A stretch of 64,000 nucleotides of DNA from Terebella lapidaria (lineage: Eukaryota; Annelida; Polychaeta; Terebellida; Terebellidae), in contig OX424555.1 in the NCBI GenBank assembly GCA_949152475.1, forward strand, positions 63,903,977-63,967,976, in the 5' to 3' direction. The notes beneath the pieces are model-generated. The model made no database searches. It was not told the DNA's origin and worked only from the letters and a program-made list of their open reading frames with translations. Shown here piece after piece: positions 1 through 12,847 of the stretch. The translations under genes were made by a program, and so were the position numbers. Each line of letters starts with the position of its first letter. Position 1 is the first letter of the stretch.

Positions 1-2724
1 CACATCGGTAAAACAGAATGAATGGCCGAGGGTTTGCAGGGCATTGACACGATGCCTGGGTCAGTCTGTTTTTAGATAACACGCTGCAGTTATATCCGTA
101 GGAAGCGCTCACATTTCCAAGTATTCCACTTCAGGTTGGCAGGCGATGGTCGCACTTCAAAGCACTGCAATTTAGCCGGATCCTTTCATAGGGATTCCCT
201 TGCCATTAGCGAAGCATTCGCACAAAATATTTTACAATATTATAGAAATATATTAGAGCTTGCAGATGGTGACATAGTGTGTTGTTACTTGATTGAGAAA
301 TTTGGTTGTATCATAACTATGGGTTTGGCAAAACTGGTGTCTCACGGAATATAGTGCCTATATTTTGCCCGTATCTGCGGTGCTTGTGGTAATCCATCGA
401 GAGGAAGATTTTCAGCACTCGGCCACGAGTGTTTTTTTTTTCTTGAAGGAAAAAATGATCTCGCGCTTTAATGATAAAAATTGGCATAACGAGTACGAAT
501 CAGACGTACCAGATAACTAAAGAACGGATACCAGCTTTAAAGACACACTTAAATGTACATGTACAAATGAGAAGGGGCCGTTGTCCTTTGTGTCGATGAT
601 TACATACACTTAAGGAAACATGTCTATGGCAATTTACTAACGAAATTTTGAAGTGAAGTTACATTTCTCCGTTTTGTGATTCTTTCGAGGTTTTAAAAAT
701 AACTGTGAAGTGATTTCCCGGTGATGATATCGGTCGTGTCAACTTCGGTGACACCACAAAAGCTTCCTGGTCCATTACTACAAGTTCTGGTGTGTTAGAA
801 CTACTAAAGGTTCTTCACATATCTAACTTCGATCATGTGATGGTTATTCAAAGAACCTTATTAACAATTTCGAAGTTTTCTATAGAACTCTCGATGGTTC
901 AATAGCGAACCTGCAAAAAGTAAAGGTTCGCTGAAAATGGGAAAATAGTTCAATATTGGACTGATTAATTAAGGTTTTACGGAGAAGGTTAAAAAAAACT
1001 TTCAAAAAGGTTAAAGGTTCTACCCAAAACTTATTTTCTGAGATTGTCAATTGTACGATCTTAACATGTTGAAATACTTTGGATACAGTTTGCAATATCT
1101 GAATTCCAATTCCCTTTTCGTGGGCTCCAAAATGATAAATTTGCAAATGTACTGGTAGCATCCTTGTACGTATTAGAGTGAGTTTGCCCATCTCTCGCAA
1201 TGTTCCTTACCGTCTGAAAAAGTACAACCTTGAAATGCTACCAACCACATCCATATTGATGTGCTTAATGGTGAAAAATTGACACAAGACGAGCGGGAAA
1301 AAAGTATCCAATGCTTGAGTCAATATCGACCTTGTATGAACAGATGGGAACCCTCAGTAGGTGACCACCTACCTATGTTTTGGAAATAACCATACGCACC
1401 ATGTGTATGAACTGGATTGTTATTGGAATTTTCATTAATTTTGTTTGCACATATATTACTGCACGAATACGCTACTGAAAATACAACAAGCGACAATATA
1501 AATTGATTGTTCAGACAAAGGTCTGCCTAGCACCATGAAGAAATAAGGAGATTGGCGTCGTATTACGCCCCGTACCTAAAATGCACATATGTATTTTTTC
1601 TAACACCACCCCACATCATTTCTGACGTGGTAGCATGTGTTGTTAAACATGATGCGATATTTTGTTTATGCTCCGGTGGGAAGATCACACGGATTACAAA
1701 CCAGACGGCACCAGGACTGAGTGTCTTCTTACACTGCGTCCCTTCCTTTTAAATCATTCTGCATTTTCTGTGCTTCTGTCACTGCACGCTGTCCATGTTA
1801 TTATCAAGCATCTATACATGAACACAGAGACACGCACACCTAAAATGCACCCGATAAGCACTTGATGTTTTGTGTATTGAATTCAGATATTTGACTTTGG
1901 ACAATTTAACGCTACCTGCAATCGGAGTGTGTGTATATGTTGTGATATCAGGATATGCATATCGGTATTACTGTAGTAAATTGCCATGGGAAAACATGTT
2001 TAATATATTAGAATACCAATGTATCATTATCATATATAGTTCACAAAATAATGTGTGCCTAATCAAGTGCAACCATATGTAAAAAATATCTTAACCTATT
2101 TAACTTTCAAATGGACTAGTTTTTTTAGGATATATTATGATGTGTAATGTTTCGTATTATAATATCAAGCTTCAAGCCGCGGATACACGTTGATCTATGA
2201 CACCGTATAATAGTTTTGTGAAGTATGGCGCTAGTGTCTACACGGTATACGTGAGTGTCGTTTACCTCCAATTTGAATCTTTTCCGGGTAAAGAAAAACA
2301 ATATCTGAACAATTATCATGTTTCATGGAGAGTGGGAAGGAATTTGAGCGATTCACCAGTTAGCTGTCCAGGCAAACGTCTATGAGCTGTGTGAAAATAT
2401 CTTATCATACTTTATAGTTATCAGATCAGTTCAGGGTTTTTTGTAAACCAATGTCTGCAGCTAGGAGTTGAAGGTTGAAGGAAAATGCACACATAACGTA
2501 GGTCCATTGAACGAACGGTCCCTGACCAGACACCCCCTCGCCTATCACATTGAAATCAATTTTCCAAGGATGTTTTATAATACAACTTTTGCCTGTTGAC
2601 CCAGGACTGGTACTAGACCAAAATATTATATACTGGGTGAACATTCTTCTTCGCGCTGGATAAACAATATTCCAATTAATTATTCCTGTGCTAACGGTAT
2701 TCATAAAGATGTTCTGTAGCATAT
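1..2724. other. AT-rich intergenic DNA, no gene recognised
   Basis: All open frames here are short and match no family I recognise; the longest, about 106 codons on the minus strand near 880-1200, is low in complexity. AAGGTTCTT around 810 faces AAGAACCTT around 852, a weak inverted repeat that may mark an old transposon. No splice-bounded conserved exon was seen. Confidence 0.5.
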
Positions 2725-3149
2725 TTAAGGTAGTTCGCTCCAAACAGTGAGGGGAGGGGGTCAAAGATTTTTTTTAAATAAATAACTGTGTCAACATAAT
2801 CTAGAGCTTCAAAATGATATATGTTATAGAGTAACTGTTCGGCATCCTAAAACTGAAAAGAAAATAGGGGGTCACCGTATCCGTTCTCACGGAAAACACG
2901 ATGCAAGATGTGAATATGGACGCAAAAATGTGCAAAAATGCCAGAATTTATGTCATTTTAGGTAAATATGTGTGATTTTGATCGAATATGTAGAAGAAAC
3001 GAGCACGGTGACCCCCTATTTTCTTTTCAGTATTAGAATGCTGATCATTTACTCTAATAAATAATGTCATCTTGAAGAGATAATATTCAAGAAATGACTT
3101 TTAAATTTTGACTCTCCGTTACCTCCATGTTTGTAGCGGACTACGTTAA
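2725..3149. mobile_element. TTAA-flanked fold-back MITE (piggyBac-like target site)
   Basis: The element is bounded by TTAA at 2725-2728 and TTAA at 3146-3149. Its left end reads GGTAGTTCGCTCCAAACA and the reverse complement of its right end reads CGTAGTCCGCTACAAACA. The inverted arms extend about 200 bp with mismatches; the best conserved block, GAAAATAGGGGGTCACCG, is at 2860-2877 on the left and in reverse complement at 3006-3023 on the right. There is no room for a transposase, so it is non-autonomous. TTAA duplication is typical of piggyBac and also of Kolobok elements; the superfamily is inferred from the target site only. Confidence 0.8.
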
Positions 3150-5545
3150 TAGACTATGTATGTGCTCTCTGGAGCTGGAGGATGTATAACTGTAAGCATG
3201 CCCCATTGGGCTTCGATTGGCTTAAATGCATTGTAAATTTTACAAAATTCGAAACTACCAGTGAGACCAACCTCATTTGGGGAGTAGAGCACACCATAGT
3301 GCATTTATCCTGACAATTGAATCGTGAAGTAGGCCTATAAATTACATTTCAACGCCAGTAGAAAGAGGCTGGTTGATCAGGTATATTCCGGTCATGTGCC
3401 TGGAATGTTTTACCTTCAGGGACGATAGTCTTGTCTACTTTCTGATTACACTTCCAGAAGTTGATATGAATTTATAAAAATATGATCGATTTATCATGGG
3501 TTAGCCTTTTCTAATACACATTGTTGCGCCACTACTCTCGTATTGCTGCTGCAACAAAGTCAATAACGAAGACTGCACTCATCAACATTGGAGTCCTTCA
3601 TTTAATTTATGTCGTCGTTATCCCTAGATTGATGGTTATCACAGATGTGCAACGATGGTTCACACATGAATCACATAGATAGTTCCGTTTCAGGCGCTAA
3701 GCAGTGGCGTTCATAAATATGCACCCCGACAGAGTTACGATTGCCATCTAAAGTACGGAAAAGCGAGTTTGTGAATATATGATCCCTTAATATTTGATAA
3801 CCATGATGAATATAATTATACAAGGCAGTGCACAACAAGACAATATGTCAGATATAATATTATATCATTGTAGTTCGAGAGATTCGACCTAATATATCAT
3901 TATTCGCCAAGTTATACGTGAAAAACCATCTATGGACATAATGCTAAATTAATACATGAATAAACGGGATTTCGCTCGTATCTTAGTTGCCTGCCAGTGG
4001 ATATGAAATAAAAAAAAAACATTTCGTACTCGTTTAGTAGACACTGAACAAATGACTTTATTCAATCATTACGTTGGATTATATGCAATCTATTTATAAT
4101 ACTGGTATTTGCCCGTGCGTATTCTTGCCGAATCCAGAATGATGTGTTCGTTTAAACAGGAGGATACTACAGAAAGAAAAAAAAGGAGATCATAAAGCGC
4201 AAGTTAGGCGTCAGTCGCGGTTCCAAACACGAGACGAACTGCGGTTTATGGTGTCACAAATGACCATCATATACCATTTTTATCATGACAAGTGTTCACC
4301 TACCATGCCAATCCTTGACTAGTTGAGGACCCATCTGCCGTACACGTGTAGCTTGGTGAGACAAATAGAACATGACATTCGATTTATCTCCAGAAGGAAA
4401 AAAAAACTTAGTTACATTTTCTTTTGTTGTAGATCTATTTGTCTAAAATAAGAGTGAAGTCTAGTGTTGTTACACGTGTTGGTGGCACTGTGTATTTTTC
4501 ACCAATGCTTTACCAGAAATGTCTCTCGTATCGCGGTAAAACAACTGTAGCACGGTGGATCAAGACTAACCCATTTTCCCATGATGTAACGTCAATATTG
4601 CGAGGTGAATTGTCGGCATATGTACACGTGTTTAGCCTTCATTTCTTGATTGTGTAGAATCGACCATATGTGTACTTTTGTTTTTCTCCGTCTTGTAACC
4701 CATGTAAATGTGTGTTTTTTAATGTACATGTATGATCAAAGCCAGTTATAGTGTAGTGTGCATAATAATTTAGAATCGCGTGTATGGTGAATTATCTATC
4801 GTTACATATCGCTGTGTAGATTATTATCGTATACCAATACATGTCAAACCCAGCATCTGTGTGTCATCTTAAATGATCGGCTACATGAAAACACTTATTA
4901 CGATTCAAACGTGTCTGTTTTCCGAGTGGATATATTTGGATACAGTGATGTCATTTAGATCATGTCAGTGATGATAAACCTGTCGTAGTCACAAGTTGAG
5001 AACTTTGATGGTGATGAAAGTGGCTCGCTCACTCTCTGAACCAACTACACTATCAAGTGCAAATTGGATTCTGCACCAAATACTGTCATTCAGTTGTTCT
5101 CCCTGCGGATGTCGAGCGCAGTAGTGTCAGGTGCATCGGACGTGGTGATCACAGCGTATTCTGCCCAGGTGAAAACGTGATTTGTGAGTCTAATTGCCGG
5201 GAGGCGGTTGCCGTCGGAATCACAGTCTATTATTGTCTCTTGTAACCGACTTTGCTGTCGAGGGACGTCGGTGATGGTCAACCCCCAATTACAATCCTTT
5301 GTCCACTGTGGGTTCTATTATAATGTGGCTAAAACGTGTTTGTTTTTGTCGTTACAGTGTTTGGACGTGCGCCAAGGTCACGAGCTACTGACCAGGAAGA
5401 GGCTGGCACCGCCCGAAAGAGCAGTGTCCACAATGTCGTCCAGTTCAAACACACGGGTCTCGCAACTCACTTAACGCTCAGAGATTGAACTGAACATCTG
5501 GGTTGACAACCGATGTCAAACAAGATATAAATCAAATTTAACAAG
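3150..5545. other. Intergenic DNA and probable 5' flank/leader of the first receptor gene
   Basis: No conserved protein is seen. A pyrimidine-rich acceptor-like site ends in TTACAG near 5357, so the DNA from about 5358 to the ATG at 5546 may be a transcribed leader in the same exon as the start codon. A TATAAAT at about 5526 lies too close to the ATG to be a convincing TATA box. Transcript data are absent, so leader and promoter remain unplaced. Confidence 0.35.
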
Positions 5546-5939
5546 ATGTCAGGAGTGTCGGACTTTGGGGCCGGTTGCAACGTTACTGGTTGTGGCGTTT
5601 CGCTGGAGGCAAGTTGGTCGCCGGGTCGCCACTGGCAACCACCGGGGGATGCTTACCTCAGCTCACCGCCACCATCGGAAAACTTGTCATTTTTCAACAA
5701 TGCCACGGCTACGAAAGAGTACCTACGGCAGCCTATGGGCATGATCGTGGTCCTGACGATCGCGTACCTGGTGGTGTTCATACTGGGAGTAGTCAACAAT
5801 ATCCTGGTAGTCACGGCCATCTGCAGGTGTCCTCAACTGCGAACTGTAACCAACATCTTCATTGCCAACCTAGCGGTAGCCGACATTCTTGTGTGCATCG
5901 TTGTGTTGCCGATCACCCTACTGTCCAATATCTTCATGG
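5546..5939 (+). CDS. Exon 1 of the NPFF/SIFamide-like receptor
   Basis: It encodes the N-terminus, TM1 and TM2 (131 codons plus one base) and ends at the consensus donor ATGG/GTGAGT, phase 1. The open frame runs on a few codons into the intron before a stop, which should not be annotated as protein. Confidence 0.88.
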
Positions 5940-8900
5940 GTGAGTCAACATAATGCCTACAATGTGGTTATTTTATGATGACACAGAGGTTAATTAAATA
6001 ACAGCCGTCCAATTATAATATGAAACTAAATTCACCAATTAAGAGGGAAATCTAACTGATAGTTGTTAATTGTTGTACAATCAATAACGCCTAAAAATTA
6101 GGTGAGGCCAAGCAGGTATTATAGAAATTAAAAGTTATAAATATATTCACTGATTCGCACTTGTGTCATGTCGTTCAGACTTAGATCCATTCTTGTTCTA
6201 TCACTAAAAACTTTTGCAGAGCATTTTTCCAGAATATGCACATATACATCAAGCACCTATTAACGGTTTATTGATCTAGTTCAATTAATTCCATTTATTA
6301 CCTTTCAAATAATGTTATGAGGTAAAATTGCTCAACACGACTTGCCGCATGTGTTCGCAATTGACTGTGCTGATGAGTGAGTACCATTGCCTGTGAGTCT
6401 GCCACAGTCACGTCAAGAAATCGACTTTGTCAAGCTGCCGCCTCAAGGCTATCAGTTATAATGTAACCAGGACACACAAAAGCTCCAATTATATTTAAAC
6501 TGTCTGCCATTACGGAACGTTACAATTGACGTATTCACTTATCCCACACGTCAACAATGTTGATGGTGCTACAGTGACGCTGCGTTGAGTTACGCCGGTT
6601 CAAAACCGCTGAGCTGCAAAGTCGAGTGTTGTCTTGCCCTAGCGATGAAGGTGAATCGATGGCATGAAAAATGACGACACTCGGACACAAGGCCAAATTG
6701 GAGTATTATTATATGGCCAATCCTCCTACGACAATTAAGCCAAATACATTTATAATAGTTGCGGCAATGCACTGTTGCTGATAAATCGAGCGAAATTAAC
6801 AATAGCCCCAAGACTACTAAAACACAATTGACGTACAATCCTTAAGAAAGTGAATAAGCCTGGGACAAATTTCATTCTGATGTAACCATTTGTACTGGTA
6901 CTACCGGTATCACGAGTTGGTGTTGATTCATGAGCTATCCATCTTTGATTCCCAAGTCATGCATTATTTATTAACTGTTTGATCAAGTGTTGGTGTTCAC
7001 TATACTCTTGGGAAATAATAGACTGAAACCAGTGCTGTGCTTTGGAAGATATTTCGAGATGAGTGCTGCGCTTTGGAAGATATTTCAAAATGAGTGCTGC
7101 GCTTTGGAAGATATTTTGAGATACCAGTTGCAACTTTCACCACTACTGGCGACACTTATTGTAACCTCAGTTCGTAGCTGAAGAGAAATGGGAAATCGAT
7201 ACAAGCTAATATACTCCATAAAACCATTAGAGAATCTCGCTTCCTCTTGGGGATCCCTTTGATTTGTGTATTTGACATCATTTTCCAGGCCAGAATTTAT
7301 ACGATCTAAGACGAGGTATATTCGCATGTATAGTTGGTGCGCTTTCGCGTCCGATTTTCCTATTCTATTAGGTATCTGGGGATATGAGACGTAGCACTTC
7401 TCAACACTTTCAGAGCAGTCACCATTGAGATGAAATCGTCAGCCATCTGATACCAGCAATTTCAGATGTGCAGTGCACGAATAATTTATGTAATAATATC
7501 TGGAAAGTTGGCCTTCAAAACCTATACTACAAACAATCGGAGTGGCTCATGGTGTCATGCTCATATTCAGTTCTCAGATTGAATTTCATATACCATGACA
7601 AACGCCAACAAATTTCATATCTCACACCAACCACTTGACATTTATTCACTCGTGTAATTGCTTGGAATCGTTCGTGTTTCAAATTTTCTTAAATTGCTCT
7701 GCGTTTTCAGTGTACATGCACTGCGTGTTCTTCGCAGTATTTCGTCAAACTACCATAAAAGAATAGTATATGAAATTTTGAAGTGTGTAGTAGATTTGAG
7801 ACGTACAATGAATGAATTGCAACGAGAAGGGTAGAATGTCACACTCAAGCAATGGCTCAACGCATTGAAAAAAATGAGAAGAGACTGGAGTCACCTACTA
7901 AATAAACTTACTAATGACCTACTATCATATATCGACTTGTATACACATATATTACTCTATTTCAGAGTGGTACTACGGGCTGTTCTTGTGTAAGGCTATT
8001 CCATATCTCCAAGGTGTGGCTGTTGGCGCTTCTGTCAACACTCTCGCGGCAGTGGCGATTGAAAGGCGAGTACATGTAGATGGTCGACCCACATTGATAA
8101 AGTCGTCATTAGCTTCTAATGACATGAGGATATACAATATCCACATGGATTGTACACATGCGAAGAGTAAATTCTGAACACTTTTCTAAACGTATAATTT
8201 GGAAAGAAACTGGAATAAACTAACCAATATTTTCCGACAGTGGGGTATTTCGGTGGTGCGCAATATTGCGCAGGAATTTCTAGCGACAAATTCGTGCTGT
8301 TGGCTCACCCTCGGACATGCAATAACATTTTATAGCAGAGGAAATATATCAGGACTTGGGGACGTAAAGTGCACTCGTCACTACTCCCGCAGTGTTCTTT
8401 ATGGTCACCAGGCAGGCCTCAGGGACTGGTGTCTGTGATGCCAAGCGAGAGTAATTTTGTTAAGCATGTCTCAACAGCTTTGTGTTGTTTTTACCATAAA
8501 ACAACATCCAATTTAGAGGCCTCAGGCATTCAAAACTTTAATTATGTCTTTGCGTCATTTGCATAAATCATGGCTCCCTATATTCAAATGTATTAGTATT
8601 GGAAATACCAACCAGGTTGGTCGCATACAAATTGCAGTCCATCTTATGCAGTGCGCTACATGTACATGTAAATGTGTGTTGGTCTGAATATTAGTAGTAT
8701 ATATTGACGATCCAACGTGGGATGTGTACTGTATATTGCGAGGCTGGTGCATCATGGGTGCACGTAGCACGATTTCCAAAGATTCCTCTGTATAGTAAGC
8801 AGGTCACAATTACCTACATGTAGATGTCGATAGTGCCTGTTTATTTTTCGAAATGTACGTGGGAATTTGAAGCAGACTGTCCTTGTTGGACAAGCCAGGA

Positions 8901-11900
8901 TTTTAATTTTTTGTGAATATATCGATATGATATTACACTCCACATCCTGGTCACCGTTGAGATTTATGAATATATGGTAAAGGACCATTCCAAACAGCTA
9001 CATAAGCAAGATTCTGAAATACTACCAGGGCACAAGGACGCGTGCCGGTTACACAATCATGAATTATGCATGATGACCAACAAGGCCCAGTGTCGATTCA
9101 TTGGATCGCCTGCGCATCTTATCAACTTTAGCCATTTTGGGGGTAAATTCGACGTGATTTGAAGGCGATTTGCTCGTGAGTTATTAAAAATCACGGTCGC
9201 CTCACCAGACCAAAAACGATTGCGTTATGATGGCCAAACAGAGATCTCGCAGCCATTCTCAACAGACATTCTTAATGTCGAAGTGTATCATTAACTTAAT
9301 GATACACTTCACCTTCAGGGGGAGAATTTGTCTTTCATGACACAATAATGTCTGTAAGCGAGATTTAAAACGTCACGTTATTCTGCGTTATTTCGAATTT
9401 CCCGCCAAATTTTCGGTCCAATCATGTAAGTTGGATACACGCGGTTTTACACTATATAAAAGCAATTTATCGGAAATACACAAGAAACCCACTTCACAAA
9501 TTTCAACAGATACTAGTTGGTATGAACTGGTCTATTTAGAGTTTTATTGAATATTTCCTGCTTATTATAATGTGTGAATATGCTGTGTTTGTATATTTCA
9601 GACACATAATCTTTTATAGAGGAAAGGTGTTATTAATTGTGACAAGTTGTAGTAGTATACTACTCATCAACAGGTTCGTGGGCCGCACGTGTTGTCGTGT
9701 ATTTTGGGCACCATTTATATCATAACATCACCAATAAAATTTAATCAGGTTTTTAAGGGACGAAAATCACACTATGAAACACCATGTAATTAAGAGGCAA
9801 TTTGAGTCATTCAAATCATATCTATCGTTCCATCAGGTGTACAGTAGAAACAACTACATTATCCACACTGTCTGCCCCTGATGACAATAGTGTGTCTTTT
9901 GATGAAGTATTTGGTTGCGCCCTGCTTCTATTGCAAAATGTTGTATTTTACGTTTGTTATTGGAATCATCAAAGTTTGGCTGTATTGGTGGTAATAGATT
10001 GTTATTTACATTCAACACAAATAAGTAAGGGAGAGTTATTTTGTGGAACATAAACAAGAAAATGCAGCTAACTGCGGGAGATGACATTAGAGCTCGAGCA
10101 CATCATCAGCACCACGACAGCTGAATGTATCTTACACAACGTTACCCCCACCCCCCACCTGCAAAAAATATGAAAACTGAACCATATCATGCCCCCACAT
10201 GATTCCAATTCATTCCTTATATTATGATGAAACACATAATCGTACTTCAATCATATTCCTAATAAGTAAACATTTATTTTGAACTCAATGAAACAGATAC
10301 GCCTGATTAAATGATATTGAAGCTCAATAAAATATCCTTAAAATATTGGGAACTATGAGGAATATCTGCATCTGATATCATGATATAGATAACACATGCA
10401 TACTGAGCAAATTGAAAGACCAGTTTAAAATAAAACGGTTTCGCAACCCAGCAAGCAACAACTTATCAAGTGATAAAATATGTCAAATTACGGTAAATGT
10501 AGTCGTGGTACCGCAGACGAATCGTTGTGTTTACTTGATAACGCCAAAAAAAGGCCACACGCAAAGTTACATGTACATGCATGCACAAAATGCTGCACAG
10601 AAAATTGTGCGTTCCAAAGTACGCGTCATTGCGGTAAAATTTGCTTTGCATTCTGGGAACGTGAATTTCCATCGGCTCCGCCATTTTGACGTTTTTCAGA
10701 CGAGCTGACCATTTTGCGTAATTTTCTCAAACCTAACACATCGATATATGCATTATATATCTGTGGAATATTCAAAGCTTGCCATCAAATCGAGAGATTT
10801 TATGTCAAGGACGAAGAAAATCCTTATTTGAAGTAGGTGTACAAAGGTTTACATGCCAAAACGGACGTTGATAGGTTGGTATGAAACTTCCATAAAAAAG
10901 TCAGCACATAGACATGTAGAGAGTTGGGGGCTTCGCCCCCAACGCTCTAATGTCAAAAAGTTTATTATTCTATTCCAAATCATCTTTTTCTACGGGCCTT
11001 CTGAACTCACGGAAATCCTGCAAAAATGACCACGTGGCATTGATTGGACCCGGAAGTACTAGATTACGTACCCTATTACGTTATTTGACGACATAAGAAG
11101 AACGAGATTTACACAGCCTATTTTATGAAATAGATACAGTTCCCGAATAGATCATAATATAGGTGGAAAGAGAGCTAAACACGTGTTATTTACCGATTAG
11201 ATTGATTTGCTTGAATTCATAACTGTTTCGTCAAAATGCAAGAATTTGTTGTGTATGGTTGCCGTATGACAGTGAAACGGAAAATCATAACGGTTTATTC
11301 ACGCACAACATAAGCCGTCTTCCACCATTGTGTCAACAGTTTGTACTTCGCACTGAAAAGATGTTTAAAAAATCATCATAGTTCATTGTAACAGTATGTA
11401 ATGTCCAGGGCAGAAGTATAACAAGAAAACGGTGAACGTCAATGAAGTATACATGTCACCGTAATGCGTGTAACATTGCGTGTCATGACATGTATTGCGT
11501 GTAATACTTATGCCATGCTGATAAATATTATGTGCTCTCCCGAGTGGAGGTAATGAATACATCGATAAATACAGTCTTTTTCCTATTAACATTTATACTT
11601 GTGAACGTTATTATCAAACAGATATCGATACATTTCTTTGTCGTTCCTATGTCTTGCAGGTACCTAGCGATATTTTTCCCACAGACGACAAAGCTGACGA
11701 CACGTGGAGCTAGCATCATGATCACAGTCATCTGGGTGATCCCGAGTATTATCTTCATTCCCTGGATCGTGGTTTACACGACATACAACCACCTGTCACC
11801 ATCAGACCAACAAGTCTACCTGATCTGCTGGGATGTCTGGAATACTGAGTATGACCGCCGCACGTTTTTCCTAGCCGTCCTGTTCCTCACCTGCTATCTC

Positions 11901-12365
11901 ATACCGCTGGTATTCATCGCCATCTTCTACCTGCTCATCGGTATCCGCGTCTGGAAGAGGCGCGTGCGAGGCATGAGAGGCACACGGGCCGAGAGAAACA
12001 TCCACAAATCCAAGGTGCGCATTTTGCGAATGCTGGTCGTCGTGTTCCTGGTGTTCGTGATGTCGTGGCTACCATTATATTCGATCCGCTTGCGAATATT
12101 GTACGGACCTGCCATGGGCGACTTCGAGCGCCAGATCGTGACAGTGTACCTGACCCCGCTGGCCCAGTGGCTCGGTAGCTCCAACAGCTGCATCAATCCG
12201 TTCATCTATTGCTACTTCAGCACCAGCTTTCAGCGCAGCATAGCGGCAGTGGTTAAGTCGGGACTACGTTCCTGCTGCCAGACTATCTATGCAGACTGTG
12301 AGTGCCCTGCGCCAACGGCCACGGAAGAGCCGTCAGGTCACCGAAGAATGAGCACAAGGACGTAA
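5546..12365 (+). CDS. Class A (rhodopsin-like) neuropeptide GPCR, NPFF/SIFamide-receptor-like, three exons
   Basis: Exons 5546-5939, 7966-8065 and 11660-12365 join in frame into 399 codons plus stop. The product is a seven-helix plasma-membrane receptor expected to bind a secreted neuropeptide and signal through G proteins. Visible landmarks: N-glycosylation sites in the N-terminus; TM1 about residues 64-93; TM2 with NLAVADILV (Asp113); Cys140 at the start of TM3, pairing with the Cys of LICWDVW in ECL2; ERYLAI at 164-169; SWLPLY in TM6, where Ser replaces the usual CWxP Cys; NPFIY in TM7; and a CC pair in the tail that could be palmitoylated. The block RTVTNIFIANLAVAD and the PYLQGVAV-ASVNTL stretch of TM3 are typical of the NPFF/SIFamide/orexin-related group. 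Exact ligand class is not assignable from sequence alone. The start is the only ATG giving a plausible N-terminus. No disabling change was seen. Confidence 0.88.
5940..7965 (+). other. Intron 1 of the NPFF/SIFamide-like receptor
   Basis: A 2026-bp GT-AG intron (GTGAGT to TATTTCAG), phase 1. It contains the 31-bp triplicate at 7031-7123 and otherwise AT-rich unique-looking sequence. Confidence 0.8.
7031..7123. repeat. 31-bp tandem repeat, three copies
   Basis: Three successive units begin at 7031, 7062 and 7093, each opening AGTGCTG and containing CTTTGGAAGATATTT; few bases differ. The unit is not a multiple of three, so the open frame across it changes phase from copy to copy and is unlikely to be coding. 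Confidence 0.85.
7966..8065 (+). CDS. Exon 2 of the NPFF/SIFamide-like receptor
   Basis: A 100-bp exon encoding ECL1 and TM3, from EWYYGLFLCK to the Glu-Arg of the ERY motif. The acceptor is TATTTCAG/AG. The donor is AAAG/GCGAGT, a GC rather than a GT donor. It ends in phase 2 inside the Arg codon. The next GT (8070) would put exon 3 out of frame. Confidence 0.85.
9280..9310. repeat. Perfect 31-bp palindrome
   Basis: GAAGTGTATCATTAA, one C, then TTAATGATACACTTC form two perfect 15-base arms. It could be a cruciform, a transposon tip pair or a dyad binding site; nothing else in the sequence decides. Confidence 0.9.
9831..10011 (+). repeat. Interspersed repeat family A, copy 1
   Basis: It opens CATCAGGTGTACAGTAGAAA and ends near GGTGGTAATAGATTG. 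The same order of blocks (CTGCCCCTGATGA, GTGTGTCTTTTGAT, GCAAAATGTTGT, GGAATCATCAAA) recurs at 12848, 32212, 36360 and 53011. Open frames inside it are shared because the DNA is repeated, not because a protein is conserved. The class of element is unknown. Confidence 0.8.
10923..10943. repeat. GC-rich perfect hairpin
   Basis: GTTGGGGGC, a TTC loop, then GCCCCCAAC give a 9-bp perfect stem in AT-rich intron DNA. It would be a very stable hairpin in RNA or single-stranded DNA; its role is unknown. Confidence 0.85.
11660..12365 (+). CDS. Exon 3 of the NPFF/SIFamide-like receptor
   Basis: The acceptor GTCTTGCAG precedes G, which completes the Arg codon, then TAC CTA GCG (Tyr-Leu-Ala). It encodes ICL2, TM4 to TM7 and the C-terminal tail, ending at TAA 12363-12365. 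ICL3 is basic (RVWKRRVRGMRGTRAER), as usual for G-protein coupling. Confidence 0.9.
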
Positions 12366-12610
12366 CAGGGACAAGTTACAACTACGCGCAGTCACATGCG
12401 CAGTGTACTGAGTATTGTGTTCTAGAGGTGCATTGTGATACCTTGTTAAAATGGATGCTGAACATGGCACATCGTTGAACTTTGGCAGTAAATTCCCCAC
12501 GTGAATGTGATGTGTTCCATGTTTGTTTGTCAGAATCAACCGGTGCGGCATTATGTGACCAGATTTGCAAATTACAGTCAGGGGTGCCTTTTATAAATCT
12601 GTTGTGTACC

Positions 12611-12616
12611 AATAAA
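12611..12616 (+). terminator. Poly(A) signal AATAAA of the first receptor
   Basis: AATAAA lies 245 bases after the stop, followed by the GT-rich ATGTTGTGT about 20 bases on, as expected of a downstream element. This implies a 3' UTR of about 260-270 nt. Confidence 0.65.
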
Positions 12617-12847
12617 TGTTGAGTGAATCCAATGTTGTGTATAGTTCAGACAAATAGTGCACAAAATATTACAAGTCACGAAGGATGACTTGCTAACACT
12701 CCATGTGCATATCTTATCGGTCAAAATACCCATGTTTTTAAATCTCAGATTTAAAAACACCTCAGATTTAAAAACCCCATCAACTCAGTAGCCTTTGGGG
12801 TTAGGTACTCATGTACTTATATCTCATATATCTATTCCATGGGGTTA

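Larger units (their letters stand above)
8066..11659 (+). other. Intron 2 of the receptor (GC-AG type)
   Basis: A 3594-bp intron from GCGAGT to GTCTTGCAG, phase 2. It holds a 31-bp perfect palindrome (9280-9310), one family-A repeat (9831-10011) and a GC-rich hairpin (10923-10943). The open frame entering exon 3 from 11532 is intronic read-in, not protein. Confidence 0.75.

Noticed and set aside
5575..5943. Overlapping 122-codon plus-strand ORF in receptor exon 1
   Set aside because: Out-of-frame shadow; the other frame has TM1 and TM2.
11532..11659. In-frame upstream extension of receptor exon 3
   Set aside because: It precedes a clear TTGCAG acceptor and lacks TM3/ERY, which lie in exon 2.
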